From Nocardioides daejeonensis (GTDB lineage: Bacteria > Actinomycetota > Actinomycetes > Propionibacteriales > Nocardioidaceae), in NCBI RefSeq assembly GCF_003194585.1, contig NZ_QHKZ01000010.1, positions 1 to 64,000 of the forward strand: 64,000 nt of DNA. Reading direction: 5' to 3'. Below the pieces are notes generated by a model. The model worked only from the letters and a program-made list of their open reading frames with translations, was not told the origin of the DNA and made no database searches. Positions 25,165 to 34,179 of this stretch are shown here, piece after piece. Position 1 is the first letter of the stretch; each line of letters opens with the position of its first letter. A program made the position numbers and the translations under genes.

Positions 25165-27113
25165 GCAAGGGACAGCTGAAGCAGACCGAGCGAATCCAGG
25201 CCGGCCCCGGGCCTGGGCGCGGGCCCATGGGCGGCCCCATGGTGGGAAGCAAGGCGATGGACTTCCGTGGCTCGGCACGCCGCCTCGTGGAGCGGATGCG
25301 CCCCGAGCGGGTGCGCACGCTCGCGGTCCTGGTGCTCACCGTCCTGAGCGTGGCCGCGACCGCCGTCGGGCCGCGGGTACTCGGCCATGCGACCGATCTC
25401 GTCTTCGCGGGACTGATCGGGGGCCGGCTGCCCGAGGGCATGACCAAGGCCGAGGCCGTCGAGGCACTGCGGGCGAAGGGCGACACGAAGTTCGCCGACA
25501 TGGTCTCCGCGATGGACGTCGTGCCCGGGCAGGGAGTCGACTTCGGCGCCGTCGGCGAGGTGTTGCTGATCGTGCTCGGGATCTACGTGCTGGGCTCGCT
25601 GCTGGCGTGGGCGGCCGGCTACCTGCTCAACGACGTGGTGCAGGCGGTCATCCGGCGGCTGCGGGCCGACGTCGAGGACAAGGTGCACAAGCTGCCGCTC
25701 GACTACGTCGACTCGCAGCCGCGCGGTGAGCTGCTGAGCCGGGTCACCAACGACATCGACAACCTCGGCCAGTCGTTGCAGCAGACGATGAGCCAGCTGC
25801 TGACCTCGGTGCTGTCGGTCTTCGCGGTGCTGGGCATGATGCTGTGGATCTCGCCGCTGCTGGCCCTCATCGCGCTGGTGACGGTGCCGATCTCGATGTT
25901 GGTGGCCGGCGCCGTGATGAAGCGTTCGCAGGGCATGTTCGTGCAGCAGTGGCGGCGTACCGGCCGGCTCAACGCGCACATCGAGGAGAGCTTCACCGGG
26001 CATACGCTGGTCAAGGTCTTCGGGCACCAGGAGGACGCCGAGCGGCGCTTCGCCGAGGAGAACGCCGAGCTCCACCGAGCATCCTGGACCGCCCAGTTCG
26101 TGAGCGGCCTGATCATGCCGATCATGATGTTCGTCGGCAACCTCAACTACGTCGCGATCGCTGTGGTCGGCGGCCTACGTGTGGCCAGCGGCCATCTCTC
26201 GCTCGGCGAGGTGCAGGCCTTCATCCAGTACTCGCGGCAGTTCACCCAGCCCCTCTCGCAGATCGCCTCGATGGCGAACCTGCTGCAGTCCGGTGTCGCT
26301 TCCGCGGAGCGGGTCTTCGAGCTGCTGGACGCGCCGGAGGAGGTGCCGGACCGGCATGAGTCGCTGAGCGGACGGCGTGGCGAGATCCGTTTCGAGGACG
26401 TCGCGTTCAGCTACGACCCCGAGCGTCCCCTGATCGAGGGGCTGACCCTCGTCGCCCGTCCGGGGCAGACGGTGGCGATCGTCGGACCCACGGGTGCCGG
26501 CAAGACCACGTTGGTCAACCTGCTGATGCGCTTCTACGAGGTGGACGCGGGCCGGATCACCTGGGACGGCGTCGACATCGCGTCGGTGCCGCGCGGCGAG
26601 CTGCGTGGCCGCATCGGCATGGTGCTGCAGGACACCTGGCTCTTCGAGGGCACGATCCGCGACAACATCGCCTACGGTCGCACCGACGCGACCGATGAGG
26701 AGATCCGCGCCGCCGCCCGGGCGACCTTCGTGGACCGGTTCGTGCACTCGCTGCCGGACGGCTACGACACCGTCCTGGAGGAGGGCGGCACGAACCTGTC
26801 GGCCGGCGAGCGCCAGCTCGTCACGATCGCGCGCGCCTTCCTCTCCGATCCGGAGCTGCTGATCCTCGACGAGGCGACCAGCTCGGTCGACACGCGCACC
26901 GAGCTGCTGCTCCAGCAGGCGATGGCGGTGCTGCGCCGCGACCGCACCTCGTTCGTGATCGCGCACCGGCTCTCCACCATCCGCGACGCCGATCTGATTC
27001 TGGTCATGACCGACGGCCGGATCGTCGAGCAGGGCAGCCATGCCGATCTGGTTGCCGCCGAGGGCGCCTACGCCCGCTTGGCGGCCGCTCAGTTCGCCGG
27101 CCAGGAGGCCTGA
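25161..27113 (+). CDS. ABC exporter half, consensus-ATPase subunit (TM288/BmrD-like)
   Basis: A 650-residue partner of the preceding half-transporter. A Gly/Pro/Met-rich N-terminal stretch (GPGPGRGPMGGPMVGS) precedes the helices; a large extracellular loop (GRLPEGMTKAEAVEALRAKG and on) sits between helices 1 and 2. The ATPase has Walker A GPTGAGKTT, Walker B LLILDEATSSVD with the catalytic Glu, and His in VIAHRLSTI. Its signature is NLSAGERQ rather than LSGGQ, as expected for the subunit whose signature faces the degenerate site. Together the two genes form an asymmetric type IV exporter; cargo unknown. Confidence 0.9.
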   Translation: MSKGQLKQTERIQAGPGPGRGPMGGPMVGSKAMDFRGSARRLVERMRPERVRTLAVLVLTVLSVAATAVGPRVLGHATDLVFAGLIGGRLPEGMTKAEAVEALRAKGDTKFADMVSAMDVVPGQGVDFGAVGEVLLIVLGIYVLGSLLAWAAGYLLNDVVQAVIRRLRADVEDKVHKLPLDYVDSQPRGELLSRVTNDIDNLGQSLQQTMSQLLTSVLSVFAVLGMMLWISPLLALIALVTVPISMLVAGAVMKRSQGMFVQQWRRTGRLNAHIEESFTGHTLVKVFGHQEDAERRFAEENAELHRASWTAQFVSGLIMPIMMFVGNLNYVAIAVVGGLRVASGHLSLGEVQAFIQYSRQFTQPLSQIASMANLLQSGVASAERVFELLDAPEEVPDRHESLSGRRGEIRFEDVAFSYDPERPLIEGLTLVARPGQTVAIVGPTGAGKTTLVNLLMRFYEVDAGRITWDGVDIASVPRGELRGRIGMVLQDTWLFEGTIRDNIAYGRTDATDEEIRAAARATFVDRFVHSLPDGYDTVLEEGGTNLSAGERQLVTIARAFLSDPELLILDEATSSVDTRTELLLQQAMAVLRRDRTSFVIAHRLSTIRDADLILVMTDGRIVEQGSHADLVAAEGAYARLAAAQFAGQEA

Positions 27114-27306
27114 GCGCACAAGATGGTGTGGCGCCGCCACAGAGCGTTACGCGTTGTGCGATCTGCTAGAAGTCCTCGATGGGATTCGTGCCGCGGGCCG
27201 AGGTTTTCGCTCGTCCGCAATGGAACCGTCGTACCACGAGACGTCCACTCGTCACGAGGTATGACCCCCGGCGCCGAGACGGCCCCGGCACGACCCAGGA
27301 GGAACC

Positions 27307-28770
27307 ATGTCGTTGTCTTCGAGCGGCACTGCGACCGGCACCGTGCCGGAGGGATCGACCGAACAGTGGCGCGATCGCAAGCGCTACCTGTGGCTGCTCG
27401 GGCTGGTCGTGCCCTCCCTCGTCTTCGGCGCCATCGCGGGCGTGGAGTACACCGGCTGGAGCGTCTTCTACTGGCTGGGCCCGATCATCGTCTTCGGTGT
27501 GGCGCCGGCTATCGACCTGATGGCGGGCCTGGATCGCACCAACCCGCCGGACGACGTGATCGAGGAGCTCGAGAACGACAAGTACTACCGGTGGATCACC
27601 TACCTCTTCCTGCCGATCCAGTACGCCGGCTTCGTGGTTGCCTTCTGGCTGATCGCCACCGGTGACCTGAGCGTCATCGACAAGATCGGGCTGGCCGCCA
27701 CGGTGGGCGCTGTGGGCGGTATCGGTATCAACACCGCCCACGAGCTCGGCCACAAGCGCGAGGAGAACGAGCGCTGGCTGGCGAAGATCGCCCTGGCGCA
27801 GGTCGCCTACGGCCACTTCTACATCGAGCACAACCGCGGTCACCACGTGCGGGTCGCCACTCCCGAGGACCCGGCCAGCAGCCGCCTCGGTGAGAACCTC
27901 TACCGCTTCTGGCCGCGTACGGTCGGTGGCTCGCTGAAGTCGGCCTGGCACCTGGAGAAGAAGCGCTACGCCCGCAAGGGGCAGCACCCGTTCCGTCTCG
28001 GCAACGACGTGCTCAACGCCTGGATGATGACGGTCGTGCTGTGGGGTGGCCTGGTGGTCTGGCTCGGCCCGAGCGTGCTTCCCTTCCTCGCCCTGCAGGC
28101 GCTGATCGGCTTCTCCATGCTCGAGATCGTGAACTACCTGGAGCACTACGGCATGCTGCGGCAGAAGGTCGGCCGCGCGGGCAAGGAGCGCTACGAGCGG
28201 GTCGCCCCCTCGCACTCGTGGAACTCCAACAACATCGCCACCAACGTGCTGCTCTACCACCTGCAGCGGCACAGCGACCACCACGCCAACCCGACCCGGC
28301 GCTACCAGACGCTGCGGGACTTCGAGGAGTCCCCGGTGCTGCCCACCGGCTACATGGGCATGATCCTGGTCGCGATGGTGCCGCCGCTGTGGCGGCGGCT
28401 GATGGACCACCGAGTGGTCGACCACTTCGGCGGCGACGTCCGGCTCGCCAACGTGCAGCCCGGCAAGCTCGACAGGCTGCTCCGCCGGTACCCGGTGCCC
28501 GCCCCTGTCCTGGCCGCCGAGGCGGCGTCGGCTGCTGCCCGTGAAGACGCGGTCGCCGCTGCTGCGGCCGCGGCGCTCGCGCAGGTCGACGAGGTGTTGG
28601 CGGCGAAGTGTCCCGGGTGCGAGTACGTCTACGAGGTGGCCGCCGGCAACGAGCTGGAGGGCTTCGCGGCCGGTACGGCGTGGGCCGACATCCCCGACGA
28701 CTGGTGCTGTCCCGACTGCGGGGTGCGCGAGAAGGTCGACTTCGTGCCGGTCGCTCCGGCGGTGGCCTGA
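27307..28770 (+). CDS. alkB: Alkane 1-monooxygenase AlkB fused to C-terminal rubredoxin
   Basis: A 487-residue membrane diiron hydroxylase with its electron donor attached. Several membrane helices carry the AlkB histidine motifs HELGHK, EHNRGHH and LQRHSDHHA, and the family segment NYLEHYG. An Ala-rich linker (about 400-430) leads to a rubredoxin: CPGCEYVYE with Cys435 and Cys438, and DDWCCPDCGVREKVDF with the second iron-binding pair. AlkB hydroxylates medium to long n-alkanes at the terminal carbon. Such fusions are known from Nocardioides, Dietzia and relatives. GGAGGA precedes ATG 27307. The next frame starts at its stop (TGATG). Confidence 0.95.
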   Translation: MSLSSSGTATGTVPEGSTEQWRDRKRYLWLLGLVVPSLVFGAIAGVEYTGWSVFYWLGPIIVFGVAPAIDLMAGLDRTNPPDDVIEELENDKYYRWITYLFLPIQYAGFVVAFWLIATGDLSVIDKIGLAATVGAVGGIGINTAHELGHKREENERWLAKIALAQVAYGHFYIEHNRGHHVRVATPEDPASSRLGENLYRFWPRTVGGSLKSAWHLEKKRYARKGQHPFRLGNDVLNAWMMTVVLWGGLVVWLGPSVLPFLALQALIGFSMLEIVNYLEHYGMLRQKVGRAGKERYERVAPSHSWNSNNIATNVLLYHLQRHSDHHANPTRRYQTLRDFEESPVLPTGYMGMILVAMVPPLWRRLMDHRVVDHFGGDVRLANVQPGKLDRLLRRYPVPAPVLAAEAASAAAREDAVAAAAAAALAQVDEVLAAKCPGCEYVYEVAAGNELEGFAAGTAWADIPDDWCCPDCGVREKVDFVPVAPAVA

Positions 28771-28814
28771 TGAGGATCACCGTCGACCGCGACAAGTGCG
28801 AGGGGCCGGGTTAG
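28770..28814 (+). pseudogene. 14-codon ferredoxin N-terminal remnant
   Basis: ATG overlapping the alkB stop opens a frame MRITVDRDKCEGPG then TAG. This is the typical start of small 3Fe-4S ferredoxins (MRITVDRDKCEG followed by xGxC), which accompany P450 or hydroxylase genes. The rest of the ferredoxin (the remaining Cys motif and its C-terminal CP) is absent, and the stop of the opposing PucR gene is only 19 bases on. Deletion after the first Cys is the simplest reading. No function is expected. Confidence 0.7.
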
Positions 28815-28833
28815 GCCTCCTTGCGGCGCTCGC

Positions 28834-30072
28834 TCAGAAGTCGTCCTGACCATGGAACGACGACAGGTGACGCAGCGCCACCAGCAGCTCGCTGCCGAAG
28901 CGGTTCACGGGGCGGCCGATCAGCTCCTCGGCACGCCCGAGCCGGTAGCGGATGGTGTTGCGGTGCACGGTGAGCTCGCGGGCCACCTCCTCGACGTTGC
29001 CGCCGAGCTGGAGGAAGGCGGTGACGGTCTCGCGCACTCGCTGGGTCCCTTCGTCGGTGGCCACCAGGCCGCCGAGCGTCCGCCGTACGAACCGGTCGAC
29101 CTGGTCGCTGCAGCCGAGCAGTGCCACCAGCTCCACGTCCTCGTAGAGCATCACGTCGGCCCAGGGGCCGCCCCGGTCGGCGACCGCCGCCGCACGCTTC
29201 GCGTCCTGGTGAGAGCTGACGAACCCCTCGACATGCTCGGCAGGCTGGCCGGCGTACACCCGCGCGGAGATCTGGTTCAGGTGGCTGGAGAGGTGCTCCA
29301 GCGCGCCGAGGTCGGGCCGCGTGCGGGTGGCCAGCCAGGCCCAGGTCTGCAGGCCGCCCGGCGTCACGACCAGCGGACGGGCAGCGCCTAGCAGCTTCGC
29401 CGCCTCGTGGGCGATGCGCTCCAGCTCGCCCACACCCTCGGTGGAGTCGGCGACCAGCACCAGACCCGTGTGGTGGACCGAGATCGGATAGCCGCCGAGC
29501 TCCGCGGACGTCTGCCGTGGGTCGGCCTCCTCGCCGGCCAGCAGCCGGGTCACCACCTCGTAGCGCTGAGCCGAGACTCCGGCCATGATCCGCGCGCGTT
29601 CGGTCTGGTAGATCTCGATGGAGGTGTCGATCGAGGCGTCGATCCAGCCTGCGGCGCGGCTCCAGAAGTAGATCAGCACCTCGGCATGGTCGAGCTCAGG
29701 ATCGGGGATCGCGCTGACGACGCCGGTCACATAGGTCCACGACTCCTGCTGCGCGGCGCGATAGATCTTGACCAGCGACTCCAGCGGCAGCTGATGGGCA
29801 GCGACCTGCTTGGCCAGCACCTCGCCGGCCGGGACGAGCCGGAACTGCAGCTCCGGGTGCGCGAGCTGTTGGAGGAACGCGAGCCAGTGCTCGCGGACGG
29901 CACCGTCGAGCGCCGCATCCAACACGGGATGCTCAGCGATCTTGGGCACTGCCGCCCGGATGGCACTCGCGGTCCGCACACCCCATTGGTCGACATGCTC
30001 CGGATCCTGCTCGCTCTGGATGAACGTGGTCAGCCAGAGCGTCAGCTTCGGATCCGGATACGGCGTCGTCAT
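28834..30072 (-). CDS. PucR/CdaR-family transcriptional regulator
   Basis: A 412-residue regulator. The N-terminal helical region (residues 20-150: LDAALDGAVREHWLAFLQ, KQVAAHQLPLESLVKIYRAAQQES) is the RsbT-co-antagonist-like sensor found in this group. The middle is a CdaR GGDEF-like fold (GLVLVADS, QISARVYAGQPAEHVEGF), and the C-terminus is the PucR helix-turn-helix (LGGNVEEVARELTVHRNTIRYRLGRAEELIG, split near VHRNT). It faces alkB tail to tail and is the nearest regulator for it; PucR-type genes adjoin alkB in other Nocardioidaceae, to my recollection. Confidence 0.88.
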   Translation of the reverse strand: MTTPYPDPKLTLWLTTFIQSEQDPEHVDQWGVRTASAIRAAVPKIAEHPVLDAALDGAVREHWLAFLQQLAHPELQFRLVPAGEVLAKQVAAHQLPLESLVKIYRAAQQESWTYVTGVVSAIPDPELDHAEVLIYFWSRAAGWIDASIDTSIEIYQTERARIMAGVSAQRYEVVTRLLAGEEADPRQTSAELGGYPISVHHTGLVLVADSTEGVGELERIAHEAAKLLGAARPLVVTPGGLQTWAWLATRTRPDLGALEHLSSHLNQISARVYAGQPAEHVEGFVSSHQDAKRAAAVADRGGPWADVMLYEDVELVALLGCSDQVDRFVRRTLGGLVATDEGTQRVRETVTAFLQLGGNVEEVARELTVHRNTIRYRLGRAEELIGRPVNRFGSELLVALRHLSSFHGQDDF

Positions 30073-30176
30073 TGTTCCCTCGTGGTCGTCTGCGCTGGCC
30101 CCATGGGGGTCACTTCATCACATCGCGCCGTCGACGAGCAGGACGTCCCGCCGTCGTACGCCGAGGGGCTGCGGCC

Positions 30177-31199
30177 TCACCGCCAGCCGAGGGCAGGAGC
30201 GACGTGGGTGAGGATGCTCTCGATCACGTGGGCGTTGTAGTCCACCCCGAGCTGGTTCGGCACGGTCAGCAGCAGGGTGTCGGCTGCAGCGATTGCCTCA
30301 TCCGCACGGAGCTGCTCGACGAGCGCGTCGGGCTCGGCGGCGTACGAGCGGCCGAAGCGGGCGATCCCGCCGTCGATGTGGCCCACCTGGTCGGTGCTGT
30401 CGCCGTCACGACCGAAGTAGGCGCGGTCGAGGTCGTTGGTGAGCGCGAAGATGCTGCGGCTCACCGAGACGCGCGGCTCGCGCTGGTGCCCGGCCTCGGT
30501 CCAGGCGTCGCGGAACTGCTGGATCTGCTCGGCCTGCAGCTGATGGAAGGGAACGCCGGTGTCTTCGGTGAGGAGGGTGCTGCTCATCAGGTTCATCCCC
30601 TGCTCGGCGGTCCAGACCGCGGTGGCGCGTGATCCCGCACCCCACCAGATCCGCTCGCGCAGACCCGGTGAGTGCGGCTCCACGCGGAGCAGCCCCGGAG
30701 GGTTCGGGAACATCGGGTGGGGGTGGGGCTGGGCGAAGCCCTCGCCTTTGAGCACCTCCATCAGCACCTCGGTGTGGGTACGCGCCATGTCGGCGTCGGT
30801 GCCGCCCTCGCTGGGCTGGTAGCCGAAGTAGCGGTAGCCGTCGATCACCTGCTCCGGTGATCCCCGGCTGATCCCGAGCTGCAGGCGGCCGTCCGCGATC
30901 AGGTCGGCCGCTCCGGCGGTCTCGGCGAAGTAGAGAGGGTTCTCGTAGCGCATGTCGATCACGCCGGTGCCGATCTCGATCCTGCTGGTCCGGGCTCCGA
31001 TAGCGGCGAGCAGCGGGAACGGGGAGGCGAGCTGGCGTGCGAAGTGGTGCACCCGGAAGTAGGCGCCGTCGGCACCCAGCTCCTCGGCTGCGACCGCCAG
31101 GTCGATCGACTGGTGGAGCACGTCGGAGGCGTTGCGGGTCTGCGAGCCCGGGGACTCCGACCAGTGCCCGAAGGAGAGGAAACCGATCCGCTTCGTCAT
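30177..31199 (-). CDS. LLM-class flavin-dependent monooxygenase
   Basis: A 340-residue bacterial-luciferase-like protein. It begins TKRIGFLSFGHWS, then shows the LLM motifs ELGADGAYFRVHHF, FPLLAAIGARTSRIEIGTGVI, RYENPLYFAETAGAADLIADGRLQLGISRG (family core, in short pieces) and RIWWGAGSRATAVWTAEQG. It uses reduced flavin and oxygen; substrates in this family include alkanesulfonates, aldehydes and ketones. It is divergent from the P450 gene across 72 bp that contain inverted repeats, so shared control is likely. Confidence 0.85.
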   Translation of the reverse strand: MTKRIGFLSFGHWSESPGSQTRNASDVLHQSIDLAVAAEELGADGAYFRVHHFARQLASPFPLLAAIGARTSRIEIGTGVIDMRYENPLYFAETAGAADLIADGRLQLGISRGSPEQVIDGYRYFGYQPSEGGTDADMARTHTEVLMEVLKGEGFAQPHPHPMFPNPPGLLRVEPHSPGLRERIWWGAGSRATAVWTAEQGMNLMSSTLLTEDTGVPFHQLQAEQIQQFRDAWTEAGHQREPRVSVSRSIFALTNDLDRAYFGRDGDSTDQVGHIDGGIARFGRSYAAEPDALVEQLRADEAIAAADTLLLTVPNQLGVDYNAHVIESILTHVAPALGWR

Positions 31200-31213
31200 A
31201 CCCACACAATGCC

Positions 31214-31260
31214 GGAACGCCGAAGAAGATTCCGTTCCCGCACGTGGATACCGCGAGTAT
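31214..31260. promoter_or_regulatory. Inverted repeats in the LLM/P450 divergent promoter
   Basis: GGAACG (31214-31219) and CGTTCC (31233-31238) are inverted half-sites 13 bases apart, and ATAC-CGCGA-GTAT (31248-31260) is a second palindrome. TATGCT (31258-31263) could be the P450 -10. A regulator binding here would control both genes. Confidence 0.35.
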
Positions 31261-31271
31261 GCTCCACAAGC

Positions 31272-32600
31272 ATGGACCTGCCCGGCGTACGTACTGCCCG
31301 TGAGGCAGCCCACTGGTCGATCACGCACGGCCTGCCCCGCACCCTCATCGCACGACTGGCTGCCAAGGGCGACCTCCAGGCGCGGTTGATCCTGTCCAGT
31401 GGAACCGACGGCGACGAGATGTTCGACCTGATCGAGCAGGTTCGCGCCCGCGGGCCCGTGGTCAAGAGCGGCCTGGCCTACCTGACGCCCGACCATGCGG
31501 TGGTGCGCGAGGTGCTCACCAGCAATGCGTTCCGCACCGGGATCCCGGGCCGGACCGGCCTGCTCGGGGCGCTGGGCGAGTGGCTGTCCTTCTCCGTCCT
31601 GCACCCCGTCGAGCCCCCGTCCCTCCTGGTCACCGAGCCGCCGGACCACACGCGCTATCGCAAGCTGGTGATGCGCGTCTTCACGATGCGCGCAGTCGAG
31701 CGTCTCCGGGTGCGTACGGAGCAGATCGCCACCGGCCTGCTGGACCAGCTGGAGCGGCGGGCGGCAGCGGGCGAGCGGATCGATCTGATCGAGGACTACT
31801 GCGCCCAGCTTCCGGTGACCGTGATCGCCGAGATCCTGGGCGTTCCGGAGCAGGATCGAGACCGGGTGCTCGCCTTCGGTGCCGCCGCCGCACCGAGCCT
31901 CGACCTCGGACTTCCCTGGCAGACGTATCGCGACGTCAACCGTGCGCTGGCCGACTTCGACGCCTGGCTCGGGGAGCACCTGGAGAATCTGCGCCGCCAT
32001 CCGGGTGACAACCTCCTCAGCGAGCTGGTGGCCGTGCAGACCGAGGAGGGGGTGCTCTCCGAGATCGAGCTCAAGTCGACGGCCGGGTTGGTGCTCGCCG
32101 CGGGGTTCGAGACGACGGTGAACTTGCTCGGCAACGGCATCGCGCTCCTCCACGACCACCCCGATCAGCTCGCGCTGCTCACGGAGAGTCCCGAGCTCTG
32201 GGCCAACGCGGTCGAGGAGGTGCTGCGCTTCGACCCGCCCGTGCTGCTGACCGGCCGGCAGTGCCAGGAGGAGACGGAGGTCGGCGGGCAGCGTCTGAAG
32301 GCCGGCGACCTGATGACCACCATGCTTGCCGGCGCGAACCGTGACCCTGCGGTCTTCGTCGACCCCGCTCGCTTCGACGTCACCCGGGAGAACGCACGCG
32401 AGCACCTCTCCTTCTCGGCCGGGCGGCACCACTGCCTGGGCGCGATGCTGGCCCGCATGGAGGGTGAAGTCGGTCTGCGGATGTTCTTCGAACGCTTTCC
32501 CGACCTGGCGCTGCTTCCCGGCGCCCACCGGCGTACGACGCGCATCCTGCGGGGCTTCGAGACGTTGCCGGCAGCGCTCAGTGCGGCTGCCGTCGTCTGA
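31272..32600 (+). CDS. Cytochrome P450
   Basis: A 442-residue soluble bacterial P450. Motifs in order: LLVTEPPDHTRYRKLVMRVFT (C-helix region), I-helix LVLAAGFETTVNLLGNG with the acid replaced by Glu before TT, EEVLRFDPPV (ExxR), and the heme loop FSAGRHHCLGAMLARME, with Cys as thiolate ligand. The usual FGxGxHxCLG is slightly altered (FSAGRHHCLG). No signal or membrane anchor. Substrate unknown; neighbouring alkane, LLM and enoyl-CoA hydratase genes point to lipid or hydrocarbon oxidation. Redox partners are not adjacent, apart from a truncated ferredoxin 2.5 kb away. Confidence 0.92.
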   Translation: MDLPGVRTAREAAHWSITHGLPRTLIARLAAKGDLQARLILSSGTDGDEMFDLIEQVRARGPVVKSGLAYLTPDHAVVREVLTSNAFRTGIPGRTGLLGALGEWLSFSVLHPVEPPSLLVTEPPDHTRYRKLVMRVFTMRAVERLRVRTEQIATGLLDQLERRAAAGERIDLIEDYCAQLPVTVIAEILGVPEQDRDRVLAFGAAAAPSLDLGLPWQTYRDVNRALADFDAWLGEHLENLRRHPGDNLLSELVAVQTEEGVLSEIELKSTAGLVLAAGFETTVNLLGNGIALLHDHPDQLALLTESPELWANAVEEVLRFDPPVLLTGRQCQEETEVGGQRLKAGDLMTTMLAGANRDPAVFVDPARFDVTRENAREHLSFSAGRHHCLGAMLARMEGEVGLRMFFERFPDLALLPGAHRRTTRILRGFETLPAALSAAAVV

Positions 32601-32665
32601 GAGCAGGCGGGGCGAGAAGCGCCCGAGCGGGACGGGGGTTGCCGGGAGCCGGTCGCTGCCCGAGC

Positions 32666-33469
32666 ATGACCGGCATGACTGCTGAAGAGAAGCCCGGCGC
32701 GCTCTACGAGGTGCGCGGACACATCGCCGTGATCACCCTGAACCGTCCCGAGGCGATGAACTCGGTCAACCGCTCGCTGGCCACGGGCCTCGGCCATGGA
32801 CTAGACCGGGCCGAGCAGGACCCCGAGGTACGCGCAGTCGTGGTGACCGCGACCGGCCGCGCCTTCTGCGCGGGCATGGACCTCAAGGCGTTCGCGCGTG
32901 GCGAGGACGTGTCGGTTGAGGGCCACGCCGAGTGGGGCTTCGCGGGGATGGTGCGGCATCCGATCAGCAAGCCCGTGATCGCTGCCGTCAACGGGTTCGC
33001 GATGGGCGGCGGAACCGAGATCGTGCTGGCCGCCGACCTCGCGGTGGCTGCGGAGTCGGCGTCCTTCGGGCTGCCGGAGGTCAAGCGGGGGCTGGTGGCT
33101 GCGGCGGGCGGCGTGCTGCGGTTGCCGCGGCAGATCCCGATCCGGCTGGCCATGGAGCTGGCGCTCACCGGGCGTGCGGTCACCGCAGCGGAGGCTGCAG
33201 AGATCGGCCTGGTCAACCGTGTCGTGGCGGACGACGCGCTGATGGACGCAGCCCTGGAGCTGGCCGAACAGATCGCCGCCAACGCACCCCTGGCTGTCCA
33301 GGCCACCAAGCGGATGATCCTGGAGCAGGCCCGGTTCGGATCGGACCTCGACGACGAGATCTGGCAGCACCACGACCGGGTACTGCTTCCGGTCTTCCAG
33401 ACGAAGGATGCGATGGAGGGAGCGGTCGCCTTCGCCGAGAAGCGTCCGCCGGTCTGGCGTGGTGAGTAG
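32666..33469 (+). CDS. Enoyl-CoA hydratase/isomerase (crotonase family)
   Basis: A 267-residue crotonase. Family motifs: VITLNRPEAMNSVNRSL, the oxyanion segment GRAFCAGMDLKAFARGE, KPVIAAVNGFAMGGGTEI and the catalytic-Glu region SFGLPEVKRGLVAAAGG, followed by RLAMELALTGRAVTA. Presence of Glu in LPEVKRG matches hydratases such as the carnitinyl/crotobetainyl-CoA type. ATG 32666 chosen; ATG 32675 is equally possible. It lies 65 bp after the P450, same strand, and may be co-expressed. Likely a beta-oxidation step. Confidence 0.88.
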   Translation: MTGMTAEEKPGALYEVRGHIAVITLNRPEAMNSVNRSLATGLGHGLDRAEQDPEVRAVVVTATGRAFCAGMDLKAFARGEDVSVEGHAEWGFAGMVRHPISKPVIAAVNGFAMGGGTEIVLAADLAVAAESASFGLPEVKRGLVAAAGGVLRLPRQIPIRLAMELALTGRAVTAAEAAEIGLVNRVVADDALMDAALELAEQIAANAPLAVQATKRMILEQARFGSDLDDEIWQHHDRVLLPVFQTKDAMEGAVAFAEKRPPVWRGE

Positions 33470-33489
33470 GGCCGGGTCCGGAGCCGGAG

Positions 33490-34179
33490 TCAACAGAGCG
33501 CGAGCATCTCGCCGAGGGCGCGCAGCTCACTCGCGTCCACGGCGAGTGCCCAGCGCTGCTTGACTGTCACCCACCGCACCGCGTAGGCGCACTGGTAAGG
33601 CTGCTTGGGGCGCCAAGCAGCCGGATCGTCAGATCCCTTGCTGGCATTGGTGGGACCGTCGGAGGCGACCAACGCGGTCAGGTCGTTGGCGAAGTCGCTG
33701 CGTCGTCGGTCGGTCCAGCCGTGCGCACCCGAGAGCCACGCCTCTGCCAAGGGCACCACGTGGTCGATCTGCACGGCCTGGGCCTGGCGCGGCTCCTTGA
33801 GGTCGCTCAACTCGAGCCGTTTGCCGGTGTAGGGATCGATCCACGTACCGGACAGCACGTCGTGGGGGCAGCGTCCCTGCTGTTGGACCGTGGTCGAGCC
33901 CGGCACGGCATCCCGAAGCAGCACGTCGTCGCGCTGGTTGCAGCCGTTGTCGTCGACGTCGCGCCACCGCGGCCCGAACGCTTCCCGACGGTACGGCGGC
34001 ACTGCCGGCCGTCGGGGGACGACCGGGAGGCCGGCAAGGGCCTCGGTCGCCTCACGGACGCCGATCAGCCCCACCGGCTCGGGCAGGCCCGAGGTCGTCC
34101 CAGCGTCGCCGTCGATCGTGGCGCAGGCGCCGGTCGCAAGCGCCAGCGCGAGCGCCCCGAGGAGGGGTCGCGTGCTCAG
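33490..34179 (-). CDS. Secreted HNH (DUF1524-like) endonuclease-family lipoprotein, probable CTG start
   Basis: The mature domain matches the actinobacterial exported HNH family: DVDDNGCNQRDDVLLRD, GTWIDPYTGKRL, the catalytic VQIDHVVPLAEAW, RRSDFANDLTALVASDG, NASKGSDDPAAWRP, YQCAYAVRW. The first canonical start (GTG 34074) would omit a signal sequence. In-frame upstream codons read STRPLLGALALALATGAC, a lipoprotein-like signal, beginning with CTG at 34179. That CTG overlaps the stop of the GNAT gene as CTGA, exactly where ATGA would be expected. I therefore annotate 229 residues from CTG, with the 195-residue form as alternative. Confidence 0.7.
   Translation of the reverse strand: MSTRPLLGALALALATGACATIDGDAGTTSGLPEPVGLIGVREATEALAGLPVVPRRPAVPPYRREAFGPRWRDVDDNGCNQRDDVLLRDAVPGSTTVQQQGRCPHDVLSGTWIDPYTGKRLELSDLKEPRQAQAVQIDHVVPLAEAWLSGAHGWTDRRRSDFANDLTALVASDGPTNASKGSDDPAAWRPKQPYQCAYAVRWVTVKQRWALAVDASELRALGEMLALC

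Noticed and set aside
30177..32528. Very long minus-strand frame that would extend the LLM monooxygenase by about 440 residues
   Set aside because: The extra part lies antisense to the P450 gene and has no recognisable domain; the LLM domain begins at ATG 31199.
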